From: Pseudoscleropodium purum
Taxonomy: Eukaryota > Streptophyta > Bryopsida > Hypnales > Brachytheciaceae
Length of the DNA: 64,000 nucleotides
Direction of reading: 5' to 3'
NCBI GenBank assembly: GCA_963969395.1
Contig: OZ017804.1
Coordinates: 3,224,001-3,288,000 of the forward strand
Both the position numbers and the translations under genes were made by a program. The notes under the pieces are model-generated. The model saw only the letters and a program-made list of their open reading frames with translations, searched no databases and was not told where the DNA came from. Positions within the stretch are counted from its first letter, which is position 1. The number at the start of each line of letters is the position of its first letter. Below, in pieces: positions 12,908-22,631 of this stretch.

Positions 12908-13355
12908 GTTTTGCCTCCATTGCGCTGTATAGAACATAAAGCCCACTCCTCGTGTTAGAAAGCAACTGGAAACCGCGTCGTTGCAAGACACCAAGTTCAA
13001 CTCGACCAGAGAGGAGTCTGATTTTCTGGTGGAAAAAAAACTCATCTTCTCAGACTTGCTAGTGCCAATAAACCACCTCATAAGGACGTTCAACTCATAA
13101 CCTTCTCATTGCATAAATCTAGCTACAGATAACCATACTAACTTTTGATCCTTCCTTAATCACTCTAGCCTCTCTTGAATACTTGAAAGGTGGGAACTTA
13201 AACAAAGAAAGATTTCTTCCGACAGTCCATGTTTTGAACAATGAAAGCCGGCCGGATGGACTCTACAACACAAGGATAGACACAGTAGACAACGTCAAAC
13301 AAGAAGAATAACTACATTGCAACATCTATTGAACAAATTTCAGACGAAAAGCTTG
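12908..13355. repeat. 440-bp direct repeat, copy 2
   Basis: Same orientation as 11643-12084 and highly similar over the full length. The similarity ends at about 13355; the sequences beyond differ. See the first copy for content. Confidence 0.85.
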
Positions 13356-15242
13356 TGAGATAAAAACATAATCTGACATCCAAAATCTCCTTCATCGCAC
13401 GGGAAGAAACCCACGCATACCTGATGTCAAATGGAATCCTTCATGACCACTTTCAACGCTTTTGCCAAAGCTTTCAATCCGTCCTGGATGGCTTGACACC
13501 CCCCACCCCACCCCCCCTCAATACACGGCAGTTCCTCTACCCAGAGGTATGCTCAGCGTGTTTTTCTTGGAACAGCAACTGCCACCAGCCTTCACAGCAC
13601 GGGAGCAAATCTGGAGGGACGTATGTTAACATCACTAGTCGGCAAATACAGACCAGTCGCAAATAAGCCGAACACCTTCACCTGTGCCACCAAAATTTTC
13701 AGTATCCGCTGCCCACTACCACCGATCCAAAATGACATCGCCCCCCCCACCCCGCTTCATAGCAACTCTCACTGGCAAATTCGATTTGCAATACTTTAAC
13801 ATCCTTTGCAGCTACTGTGTCTGCCAAATTATCCACATATGCATGGAAAACAAACTTCAATACCTCTAGCTACTGCTAGAACTTGCTAGCTACCTCGACA
13901 TGAAGGCATGCTGAACGGTCTGCCTGACATGAAGACCGTACAGCTGACATGAAGGCCAGATGAACTTCACTACCTCGCTCTCGCGCTCCACTGCTACTGC
14001 TCGCATCTCTTGCTCTTAGTCGGGGCAATAAAATTAATCCCCCCAATCCACGATCTCTGCATGTTACAAATGGCAGCTTTAGAATCCAACTGCTGCCATA
14101 CATTCCCGAAGTAGTGCAGTGGCACTTCCTAATGGATTCAATCTTCTCTCGAAAAATCTATAGCTTCGGAGCCTCCCCCTTCTTCACCTACAAGTACGAC
14201 CACAGCTCCTTCAGGCGAGGGCAACTAACGTTGGTGAAGCTCCGTCCTCGAATTTCGACTCTCTAAGTGGAATCAATGTGTCGTACAAAAACACATTTCC
14301 CACCATTGCTGCCACGAACGGTGCCGAAACCCGAACTCGTCGATGTCATCAACTCCGACCTTCACATTTCATCCTTCAATTCGCAACCTCGTCAATTAAT
14401 CGACTCTCACACTGCAATTAATTGCAAGAGAATTCCTCTTCTGCTCTTCTGCTCGAAACCTCTTCTGCTCGTCAAACAAGAGCAGACTCTTAAAGAATTC
14501 CTCAAAATTCGCCATCTCCAGTACTGAATCAAAGAGATGAAAAAAAATCCTGAAAATGTTCAGAAAAGAATCGATAAGGTTAATTTAAATCCTTCGGTGC
14601 ATGCATGGGGACGTCGCCCCGCAGACACGGGACTTCGCAAGGAAGAATCAGACAGGAACTGACAAACCCTAATTCTGGTGCCTCGCTGGGTATACGGGCG
14701 GTCCCCGTCATTGGCGGGTATCAGTAAGGGTTTCTTACTTTCAGCTCAGTTACCTGAACTGCGACGCTCAGACGGAGATTCAGTAGCTTGGACGGAGAGC
14801 AAACAGAACTAACAAGCGTAAGTGAACGGACAGGGGACGGACGGAGAGTGAACGGGCGGAGAAAACAGGGACAGAGAGCTAAGAGAAATGGACGGATGGG
14901 GGACGGACGAAGACGGACGGAGGTCAGAATCAGGTTCTCCTTCAGACAACATGGACAGAGAGTGGACGAACGGGATAACCTTCGCGACCTTTGAATATAC
15001 TTCAAGAGCGTGGGCGTGACTGGGGCTAGAGTAGAGCTTTTTTTCTTGTCTGTCTTCGTGGTTTGCGTTCTGTTTCTGACGTGTGTTGATAAGTGCGGGA
15101 GGATTCTGACATTTTTGAGGAATTTGGGTTCCAGAGAGGAAGTTCGTAGGACAGGAATTAGTAGCAAGGATTACAGTGTTTAGCCTAGGGTTTAAGGTTT
15201 GTCTTTCGGTTTGCATTCCTCAGGATTGCGGAGCTCTTGATT
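13356..15242 (+). promoter_or_regulatory. Upstream region of the RimP-like gene, no gene recognised
   Basis: A GC-richer stretch without a recognisable coding sequence. It ends in a telo-box-like AACCCTAA/TTAGGG-type word (CTAGGGTTTAAGG at about 15185-15197), common in plant housekeeping 5' regions. From about 14780 to 14960 it is a purine-rich degenerate run of GGACGGA/GGACAGA words. Likely holds the promoter and 5' untranslated region of the gene that starts at 15243, but the transcription start is not visible from sequence alone. Confidence 0.4.
14780..14965. repeat. Degenerate GGACGGA-type purine-rich minisatellite
   Basis: Many spaced copies of GGACGGA, GGACAGA and GGACGAA occur on the plus strand with irregular spacing. 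It lies about 280-460 bp upstream of the ATG at 15243, so it would be in the promoter or 5' untranslated region. Confidence 0.7.
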
Positions 15243-17825
15243 ATGAGAACACTCAGATTCTTTTCCTTTGGTCCGAGTTGTTCGTGTTGGACAGCGCCGT
15301 CGTCATACGTTGCATCGTCGCAGAGAGCATGCACGTCCGCATTTGCATTCGTTCCCGGCGTCCGGTTTCGAGAGCAAGCAGGAAGCCAGGGTTCTGCTGC
15401 TGAGGTGCGGTCAGGAGCTTCTGATGTCGAGAGATTGTGTGTGAGCTCTCTCCGGGAGTCTCCGACCACTATCTATGGTGGGTTTGGGGTGCCTGGCGGC
15501 TTAGGAAACTGCCAGAGGCGGCTGTACAGTCAAATTGCTAGCAAGAAAGGTAAAAAATCTGAGAAAGATGTGTTGGTAGAGGAACGAGAACCCGAGACGG
15601 TGGTCTTGTTGGTGGAGGACAGAGGAGAGGATGGCGTGGGGGAAGGTGAAATTGAAAAATTGGATGGGAAGAAGACGAAGAAGAAGAAGAAGGGAAAAGT
15701 GCCACCGGAGAATGGCGATGCCGTAGCAACGATGGATGATAGCGTGGCCAATGTGCATAGTGATGATGGTCCGGACGCTGAGCTGGTGACCAAATTGAAG
15801 AAGGAGAAAAGGAAGAAATCGAAGAGCAATCTAAAGCAGGAAGAAATTGAGACTGATCCTGGAATGGTGCTAAATGGTGCAAGCATTGCGGAGGAGATCC
15901 CGGAAACGACCTTACAACCTGAAGCGAAAGGAAAGAAGAAGCTGAAGAGCAAGAGCAAGCTCAGTGAATCTGAGGATCAGCTCCCGGAATCGGATCCTGA
16001 ATCTGAAAGTGGTAAGTTCCTCCTTCCATTTAAGGAATTATTTTGTATGGAGCAGGTACGCAGATGTGTACGAGGGAACTCTTCTTCGTATCTGCAGTTA
16101 TTTCTCACGTTGCGCTGGTATTCAAGCAGCTAATTTCGATTACTTGTTCGGATGCAGTTATAGAGGATTTTTTCGCCGCAGAATTAGAGGAACACCTGGA
16201 TGATGATGATTTCTGGGAAGATGATTTTGAGCCGGAAGCTGAGGTACGTTTCTTAGGATTTGTGAGGGTTATGTTCCACGAGATTCCGGGTAACAAAGAA
16301 GATGCTTTACTCACAAATCTTTCACTTTCCGCATGACATCTATTGACCCTGTTCCCTCTTGTTATTCTTTCTCCTCTATTTGAAATTACTGTTATGTCTC
16401 AAGTTTAGAAGCTTGATTTTGGAATATTTTCTTTAAAATTTTCCCTCTTCAGCTAAACGATGGAGGAGATGGAGGCGGTATAGTTCTTGGAGACGCTCCA
16501 TGGGCAAAGTCAGCGCTCGAGTTAGCGGAAAAGGTGGTGGTTGAATTTAACGGTGCCCTTGAAATCTTCGCTTTCAAAGTATCCAAAGACTCTGGCATCA
16601 TTCGGGTCCGAGTGGACAAGTTATCTGACAAGTATGTTACGTAGTTGTTTTTTGAAATTTGATATTAAATTGCATTTGAGTACCGATATGTGATACTAGG
16701 ACAGCAGTCCAAGGTTTTGTTTCAACGCAGACAAATGCTCAAAGAGAGTCTCGTTTCTTGCGCGTGTGTATGTAAGAACAAACCTATGTGTGTATATACT
16801 TTGCTTTTGCACATTCGTTCTTCCTTTCTTCTGCAATTGGAAGATCTCGGTAAAGCAACTGGATTTAATTTGTTGCAGATACGGTTCTCCATCAATGGAA
16901 GAGATTCAGAAATTCTCTTCATCATATTCAAAGCTCTTGGACAAAGCAGGAGAAGCAAATATTATCCCGGACGATTTAGCTTTGGAGGTAATGCATTTCC
17001 AACTCAATAGACGTTACTTGGGGAATTATTTTGATCGTTCGACACTTCTGCAAACTTTTATTCATTAGTGCTGCTTCGTTTGTGTTACATCTCGAACATT
17101 GGAAGCTGTCTCACGGATGATTGAATTCACGAAGTAGTGTTCAATCTTTAGGTTCATCTCCTCAGAAACTTGAACTCTTTAACTTTCCACCCAAGGCTTC
17201 TTGGCCAAATCCAGTTCATAGAGTCACTAATGTAGAGATTTTTCTTGCTACTGTTGGACTGCAAATTTCGAGTCCACGATAACGGCTTTCTTTCGAGACA
17301 TTGTATGGGCAATTCCGATGAACTCAACTGCTATGATGTGTCAAAAATTGGCCGAAAACACTTGTTGAGATGGGGTCGACGTTAGAGGGTTCATTGTTCG
17401 ACTCTTCTTCAAACTTACAGTCACTGGAACTCCTTCGGTTTGTGTTGTATCTAGCACATTGGAAGAGTCGTCACAAGATGTTTGAATCACGAAGGCTTGT
17501 TCAAATTTTTTAGGTTTCATCACCTGGAGCGGAGCGTGTAGTGCGACTTCCCCAAGACTTGGAACGATTCAAGGATCTGCCCATGTACGTGAGGTACATT
17601 GAGAGCTCAGGTGACAGTGGAGCAGAACCACCGGAGATGGATGGTGTAATGGAGCTGGAGTCGGTCGACATGGAGAGTGGATCTGCGAAATGGAAGCTCG
17701 CGGACGTTCGTTTAAATAGAGATTTAGCTGGGAAAGGTCGTGGACTGACGAGGAAACAAAAAGATTGGAGAGTCAACCTTCCATTCGAGACTATCCAGCT
17801 CGTTCGCTTGTACATCGATCTGTAA
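15243..17825 (+). CDS. RimP-like (UPF0090/DUF150) organellar ribosome maturation factor, 5 exons
   Basis: Exons as I read them: 15243-16011, 16158-16243, 16453-16631, 16879-16987, 17514-17825, giving 484 residues with consistent phases and GT-AG introns. Bacterial RimP assists late 30S maturation, and plant UPF0090 proteins are its organellar relatives. The RimP core is in the C-terminal part: APWAKSALELAEKVV at about residue 300, a YGSPSMEEIQKFS stretch near 346, and the hallmark LEVSSPGAERVVR spanning exons 4-5 (residue 380 on). The first 90-100 residues are Ser/Arg-rich and contain RRLYSQIA, typical of a mitochondrial presequence; plastid import is possible. Residues about 110-285 are a Lys/Glu-rich low-complexity linker ending in an acidic DDDDFWEDDFEPEAE run, longer than in bacterial RimP. 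The first ATG after an in-frame stop at 15186 is used; a TTG at 15237 is ignored. Exons are intact. Confidence 0.9.
17074..17163 (+). repeat. Upstream copy of the intron 4 acceptor region
   Basis: This 90-bp segment inside intron 4 (16988-17513) is a diverged direct duplicate of 17433-17525, which carries the real 3' splice site and the start of exon 5. Shared words include TTTGTGTT, ACATTGGAAG, TCACGAAG, TGTTCAA and TTTAGGTTTCATC/TTTAGGTTCATC. It therefore includes a copy of the polypyrimidine-TTTAG acceptor about 360 bp upstream of the real one. Confidence 0.75.
17433..17525 (+). repeat. Downstream copy containing the used acceptor of exon 5
   Basis: Contains TTTTTTAG at 17506-17513 followed by exon 5 starting GTTTCATCACCTGG, which encodes the VSSPG motif. 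The matching segment at 17074-17163 lacks the conserved coding continuation, so this is the functional copy. Confidence 0.75.
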
Positions 17826-17865
17826 ACAGGCATATTATAATCCTTAAAAGATTTATTGCTTCGCA

Positions 17866-18600
17866 AGTAAAAAATATGCTTAAAATATGTTAAACTTCCA
17901 GTATGGGCATATATTATTGTATAGAACATCGTGTTGTGAACTAAAGTTCTGTGTCAATGTAAATTTAGCAAATCAACAGACTATGGTTATAGGCCCAATG
18001 TTCAAATTGTAATAAAATATTGAATTTTATGAATTTTTCAAAATTTCAAGATGGAGTAGAAACTTGGCTGAGTAAACTTCAATTCATTAGTTGAACTCAA
18101 ATTCAATAAAGATCATTTTCATGCCTAGAATTTAGATCAAGAGGAAGGTGGTAGGAGTTGTCAAAATACATTTCAAAAAAACATCTTTTGTGATTTGTTT
18201 CTTTTAGCATCTTCTTCTATAGAAAAGTTGTTAATACCTCAACGAGAGAATTGTAGATCCACCATGCACTAGAAATACATAAATAACTCCAAAAGAACGA
18301 GGATGAAAAATTGTAGTTTAACATCTTTTGTTCATTCAAAATCATTTCAAAAGCTTCTTGGAGGTGTTGTGGTCCCTCAATCTTTAGAGCCTATGACCAT
18401 GCTATGACTAAGTTGCCAAATGTCAAGATTCTTCATTGTATGCTCCATTTTGCTATTGAAAATGAATGGATTTCTTTTTTCTAAAATGAGCTTACATGTC
18501 TTCAATGAGTGTTTAAAATTTCAGATTCTTTTGTGAACATTTCAAATATTATGAATTATTTGTCTAGAAAAAATTAAAAGAATCAAAAAATAAATCAAGA
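17866..18600 (+). repeat. Family B dispersed repeat, 3' flank of the RimP-like gene
   Basis: Begins about 40 bp after the stop codon at 17825 and matches the minus-strand copy at 12085-12907 and the plus-strand copy at 25141 on. It probably supplies the polyadenylation region of the upstream gene (AATAAAA at about 18010), which is inference. The right boundary is not defined. Confidence 0.65.
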
Positions 18601-18807
18601 AATCAATTTGAATGTTCTTAGAATCTTAGAATCAATTTGTAATATGAATCATATGATGCTTTCTTTGGATAGTCATTTGCATTGAAAATATTCTTTGGGA
18701 ATAAAAATTTAATACATTTTTAAGAATGAAAAATAAAAAATCATAATCCTATTCTATATCATAAGTATATTATTTTAAAGCATAGCTTAAAATAAATACA
18801 AATAATA

Positions 18808-19662
18808 CTAAATATTTAGAAATGGATCTTGAAGCAAGTCTGTTGCACTAGGTCGTTGTAGTGGATTTTGAGTTAAGCATTTTCTAATAAAAGATTGTAC
18901 TTCTAAATCTTTCACATATTTTAATACTAGAGGTTCTTTGCCTGCCAAGATATTTATAAAAATTTCAGCTTGAGTTCTACATTCTCTATATGGATATTCT
19001 CTCGTAATCATCTGCAAAATACACATGCCAAAAGCATATATATCCACTTTTTCATCATAGCTTCCATGAAGCATTTCTGGTGCAAGAAATTCTAATGTTC
19101 CAAAAAGTGCATCTGGTTTTTTGTCTCGCATAGCGGTAGAATAGCCCATATCTCCAATTTTCACTTCTCCAGTGTTTCCGTTGATGAAAATATGATCACA
19201 TTTGAGGTTACGGTGAAGTATTACTGGACTTTGAGTGTGAAGATAGATCAATCCATCAAGAATTTGGCGTGCCCATCTTTTCATTGCACTAATTGTTACA
19301 TATTTAGTATGAAGCTTGCAATAATTAAATAGAGATCCAGATAGAAAAGTCTCAGTAATAATGTAGATGGTCTTGGTGTCTTGATGTGTCCAAAAATGTT
19401 TGCACCCAACAACATTTTTGTGACGTAAAGTTCGTAGCATATCCACTTCAATTCTCATTTGATCTACTTCAAATAAACTTGACATACTATCTATATGAAA
19501 TTCATGCCACTCCACCTCAATTCCCAAGTTTCCATCAAAACCTCTATATACAACTTTATTGGGACCTCTTCTTAAAACCTCTCCATGATGACTATAATGT
19601 AGTTGGGGACCCATTTTCAAAAAGTCTTTAGAAGAAACAATATAACTCTTAGATTCCTCCAT
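18808..19662 (-). CDS. WNK-family kinase-like protein, predicted pseudokinase, intronless
   Basis: One frame of 284 residues with the ATG at 19662; an open frame continues upstream without another ATG. The closest family is WNK (with-no-lysine) Ser/Thr kinases: a VVYRGFD segment follows K36 in the glycine-rich loop, where WNKs carry their ATP lysine; the usual beta-3 lysine is absent (GIEVEWHEF); E72 fits the helix C glutamate; IGDMG (D171) stands for DFG; APE is at 194-196 and RPSA at 270-273. The catalytic loop reads HRNLKCDHIF instead of HRDLKCDNIF, so the catalytic Asp (N152) and the Mg-binding Asn (H157) are both replaced. The glycine loop is also altered (VLRRGPNK). The protein stops right after the kinase domain, with none of the long C-terminal tail of most WNKs, and lacks the introns usual in plant WNK genes. 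The frame is undamaged, which favours a maintained scaffold-like product over a dead gene. Codon use is AT-rich, unlike the flanking genes. Confidence 0.85.
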   Translation of the reverse strand: MEESKSYIVSSKDFLKMGPQLHYSHHGEVLRRGPNKVVYRGFDGNLGIEVEWHEFHIDSMSSLFEVDQMRIEVDMLRTLRHKNVVGCKHFWTHQDTKTIYIITETFLSGSLFNYCKLHTKYVTISAMKRWARQILDGLIYLHTQSPVILHRNLKCDHIFINGNTGEVKIGDMGYSTAMRDKKPDALFGTLEFLAPEMLHGSYDEKVDIYAFGMCILQMITREYPYRECRTQAEIFINILAGKEPLVLKYVKDLEVQSFIRKCLTQNPLQRPSATDLLQDPFLNI

Positions 19663-19792
19663 TAGAAAAAATAACCAACAATAATAGTAATAATCAAACA
19701 CTTTATATGGAGAAGTGAATAGTAAGAAAATGGTGGAGAAGAACAAAAGTGAGATGTATGAATGTATTGAATTTGTAACCCATAGTGTTTTG

Positions 19793-19803
19793 AAATATAT
19801 AAG
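19793..19803 (-). promoter_or_regulatory. Candidate TATA box of the kinase-like gene
   Basis: The minus strand reads TTATATATTTC about 130-140 nt upstream of the ATG at 19662. In DNA this AT-rich, such a word is expected by chance, so this is only a candidate. Confidence 0.25.
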
Positions 19804-19862
19804 ATGAAATACTATAATACAATTGAATTGTTTTTGCTATAAATAGCTAGTGAATAAAAGAA

Positions 19863-20036
19863 AAGAAAAAGATTAATGATAACGCAAAAGAAAAAATTAA
19901 TGACAAAGTAAAAGAGAAAGATCAATGACAAAGTAAAAGAGAAAGATCAATGACAAAGTAAAAGAGAAAGATCAATGACAAAGTAAAAGAGAAAGATTGA
20001 TGATAAAATAAAAGAGAAAGATTAATGATAAAGAAA
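19863..20036. repeat. 25-bp minisatellite, about 7 units
   Basis: The unit ACAAAGTAAAAGAGAAAGATC plus AATG recurs with an exact 25-bp period (for example at 19921, 19946 and 19971); central units are identical and outer units are diverged (ATTGATGATAAAA, ATTAATGATAAAG). It lies 200-375 bp upstream of the kinase-like ATG, so it sits in its promoter or 5' untranslated region. Confidence 0.9.
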
Positions 20037-22631
20037 AATACAAAATAAAAACCTTAGTAGTATAGCATTTGTGTGAAAAGCATCTTATATGTAGATAAGA
20101 TAATACTTGTACAAATTTCATAGCTACTACAAGACTCTTCCATTTCAATTATATATGAATAACAATATTATACATTAATGGATTTTATACATTTTTCATT
20201 ATAAAAGATTTGCAGTCTTTTTCAAATTCTAGGTCTCATCAAAGTTCTTTGGATTATTAGTCCTTAACTCTAAAGCACTCCAACATTTAATTTTCTAGAC
20301 AATGAACAAAAAATTAGGATTTTTTTCATTATTGCTTGGATGAAAGTCATCTAATTTGTGGAGATACTTTATCAAGTTTTTTTTCATCTAATAATTGGAT
20401 TTTGTGTTACTAGAGTTCTTATTTTTCTAAAATTACAAATACGGAAGTGTGTCAAGCTAAAAGTTGCATTGATTTTAGTTCAAACTAGATTTGCAAAAAT
20501 GAGGTGATAGATTTAAAGAACATAAAAATTTCAAAAAATCACCCTATCATGAGAAATTCATTTTAAATATATTCCAACAATTATTTTACTCAAAAATTAT
20601 AATATTTTGCTTGTAATTGAATTTAAAAGAAATTTTCAAAATTTATAAAAAAAATATTGGTAATAGCATTGGTGAACCTAACTATATGGATGGAATCTAA
20701 AACTAAAAATCTACAACTTTTATTTGTATATGTATTTCAAAATATTCCTCCAAATATTATTTCATAACAATTTTTTCCAAATCATGTTAACTATTTTTAG
20801 AGAAGGATCTTGACAGTTAGGGATTAAAAGACATTTCATGTTTGGGCTTGGTCAAACTTCATTAAATTTCTACACTAGAACACACATTTGAAGGTTTTCA
20901 TATTTTTTGCACGAGGTAATACATATATTAAATGTAATCTCATTTTTTCATAATTAGAAACATTATTTTCGATTTTATATGAGTTTAAAAAAAATCTTTG
21001 CAAAAATTATATGGAATAGTAATTATAAAAATGCTTTAAATAATAAGAGATTTTTAAGAAAAATAGAAATAATAGTGAAAAAGATCACGGTGTAATTGAT
21101 ATAGTCCTTAAGCTTATACTAAGAGAAGTTTGATTAAAAAAGAAGTTTAAAAGTGGTGTATTTTGAACTTTGAAGATGCTATCTTCAAAATGTTATAAAA
21201 ATGATAATTTTAATCATTTTGAAAAAAGTGCATTATTGGGGCTTTATTTTTTTTAATAAAGCTTTAAAACATTTAAAATTAAAAAACTATGAGAAAATTT
21301 AGGATTTGATTTTCAAAATGCTTATGCAGCTTGCAATGTCCTTTAAGGGTTAAATCAATTGCTTTTAATAGAGTATTGATAATGATTATAAACCAATTGA
21401 GAATAAACCAATTGAGAATAAACCAATTAATAATTTATAATATTCTTGAACATTTAGAAGGAAGTAATCTTATGTACTCTTGTTTGGCTATTTGAATGAT
21501 GGAGAGAATACTAAAGATGGCTAGAAATTTTGACAAAGGTGTAGAATGAAATTTTGTTCTTAGGGAGGATGAAAAATTTTACTTATGGTTACATATTGTG
21601 TTCAATAAGCTACAACTTTTTAGCTATTTAGGAAGGTAATTTGTATCCTAGTTTGTATATAGAGACTATGACCTCTTTGTTTAAAATAGAATGAAAAGAC
21701 AATCAACAAATTGTGGTTTTGCAATTGAACTAAATCTTCAATCATCAAATGAGATATCATTATGCACAACAAAAGATTTTGCTTTAAAGATAATAAATTT
21801 TTTATTGAAAATATTAAGATTCAACTTAGTCATTGACTAATCCCTACATTGATTTATCCTATTACAAAATTCATATCACCTACTAAATAGTGTTACTATA
21901 AAATATTTATTTTATGGAAATTTGTATTTCAAGTTGTTCTAATTTAAAATAGTGCAACTTTGATAAACCAATATCAAACACATAAATCAAACAAGCTTCC
22001 CACAAAGAATGTAGATAAATTGTGTGAAACCCAAAGTGTGAATTCAACCAATTCAAGTGTACATTATTCACAAACACATGGAGTAAACTCCACTCTCGGA
22101 GTCAAAAAGAACGTTGTATTCAACCACTGATGTAAAGGGTAACCCTTTCAACACTAGTCTAAATCCCTTCTTGAATTTTTGCAGATATGTACATACACTT
22201 TTGGGGCAAAGCTCCAGGTTCATCATCCTATGGACTTTGGAGCACTTGAGGGTGTAAGAAACCCACAATTTGACATGCAAGATTTTCTGAATTGTCCACC
22301 AGCTCAGCAGCTCTCATATTATCAAAAGGACACCAGATGATCCGCTGAATTTGCACCAATCAAGGGTGCGAAACACAGTAATGGATTGGTGAGTTGATTG
22401 CATGAGGAATTTTAGAGCATCAAGACGACAAAACCACTTAAAAAAAGATAAACAATACAAAAGTGACAGTGGTTTGCCTGGACTAACTGGAATTTGACTG
22501 AACTGGTGACTCTGCAAACACAAGGATGGGCAAATAATCAATGCATAGGTCGATCGGTGAACGCGCAAGGCGGAGAATCTGTCAAGAAACAGCCAAGGTA
22601 AGAAGAGGGCAATTCAGAGAGTGGCGCTTGT
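20037..22631. other. Intergenic AT-rich DNA; 3' flank of SWC5 at the right end
   Basis: No gene recognised from 20037 to about 22000. From about 22050 to 22631 the composition becomes more balanced; this is downstream of the SWC5 stop codon on the minus strand and probably includes its 3' untranslated region. A small triplicated AACCAATTGAGAATA word occurs at about 21391-21430. Confidence 0.45.

Noticed and set aside
11643..13355. LTR retrotransposon (direct repeats around an internal region)
   Set aside because: No TG...CA ends, primer-binding site, polypurine tract or gag/pol; the internal part is the dispersed family B repeat.
15530..15958. Long minus-strand frames opposite exon 1 of the RimP-like gene (Phe/Ser-rich)
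   Set aside because: They are mirror images of the Lys/Glu-rich coding strand; no domain, and the plus strand has conserved motifs and splice sites.
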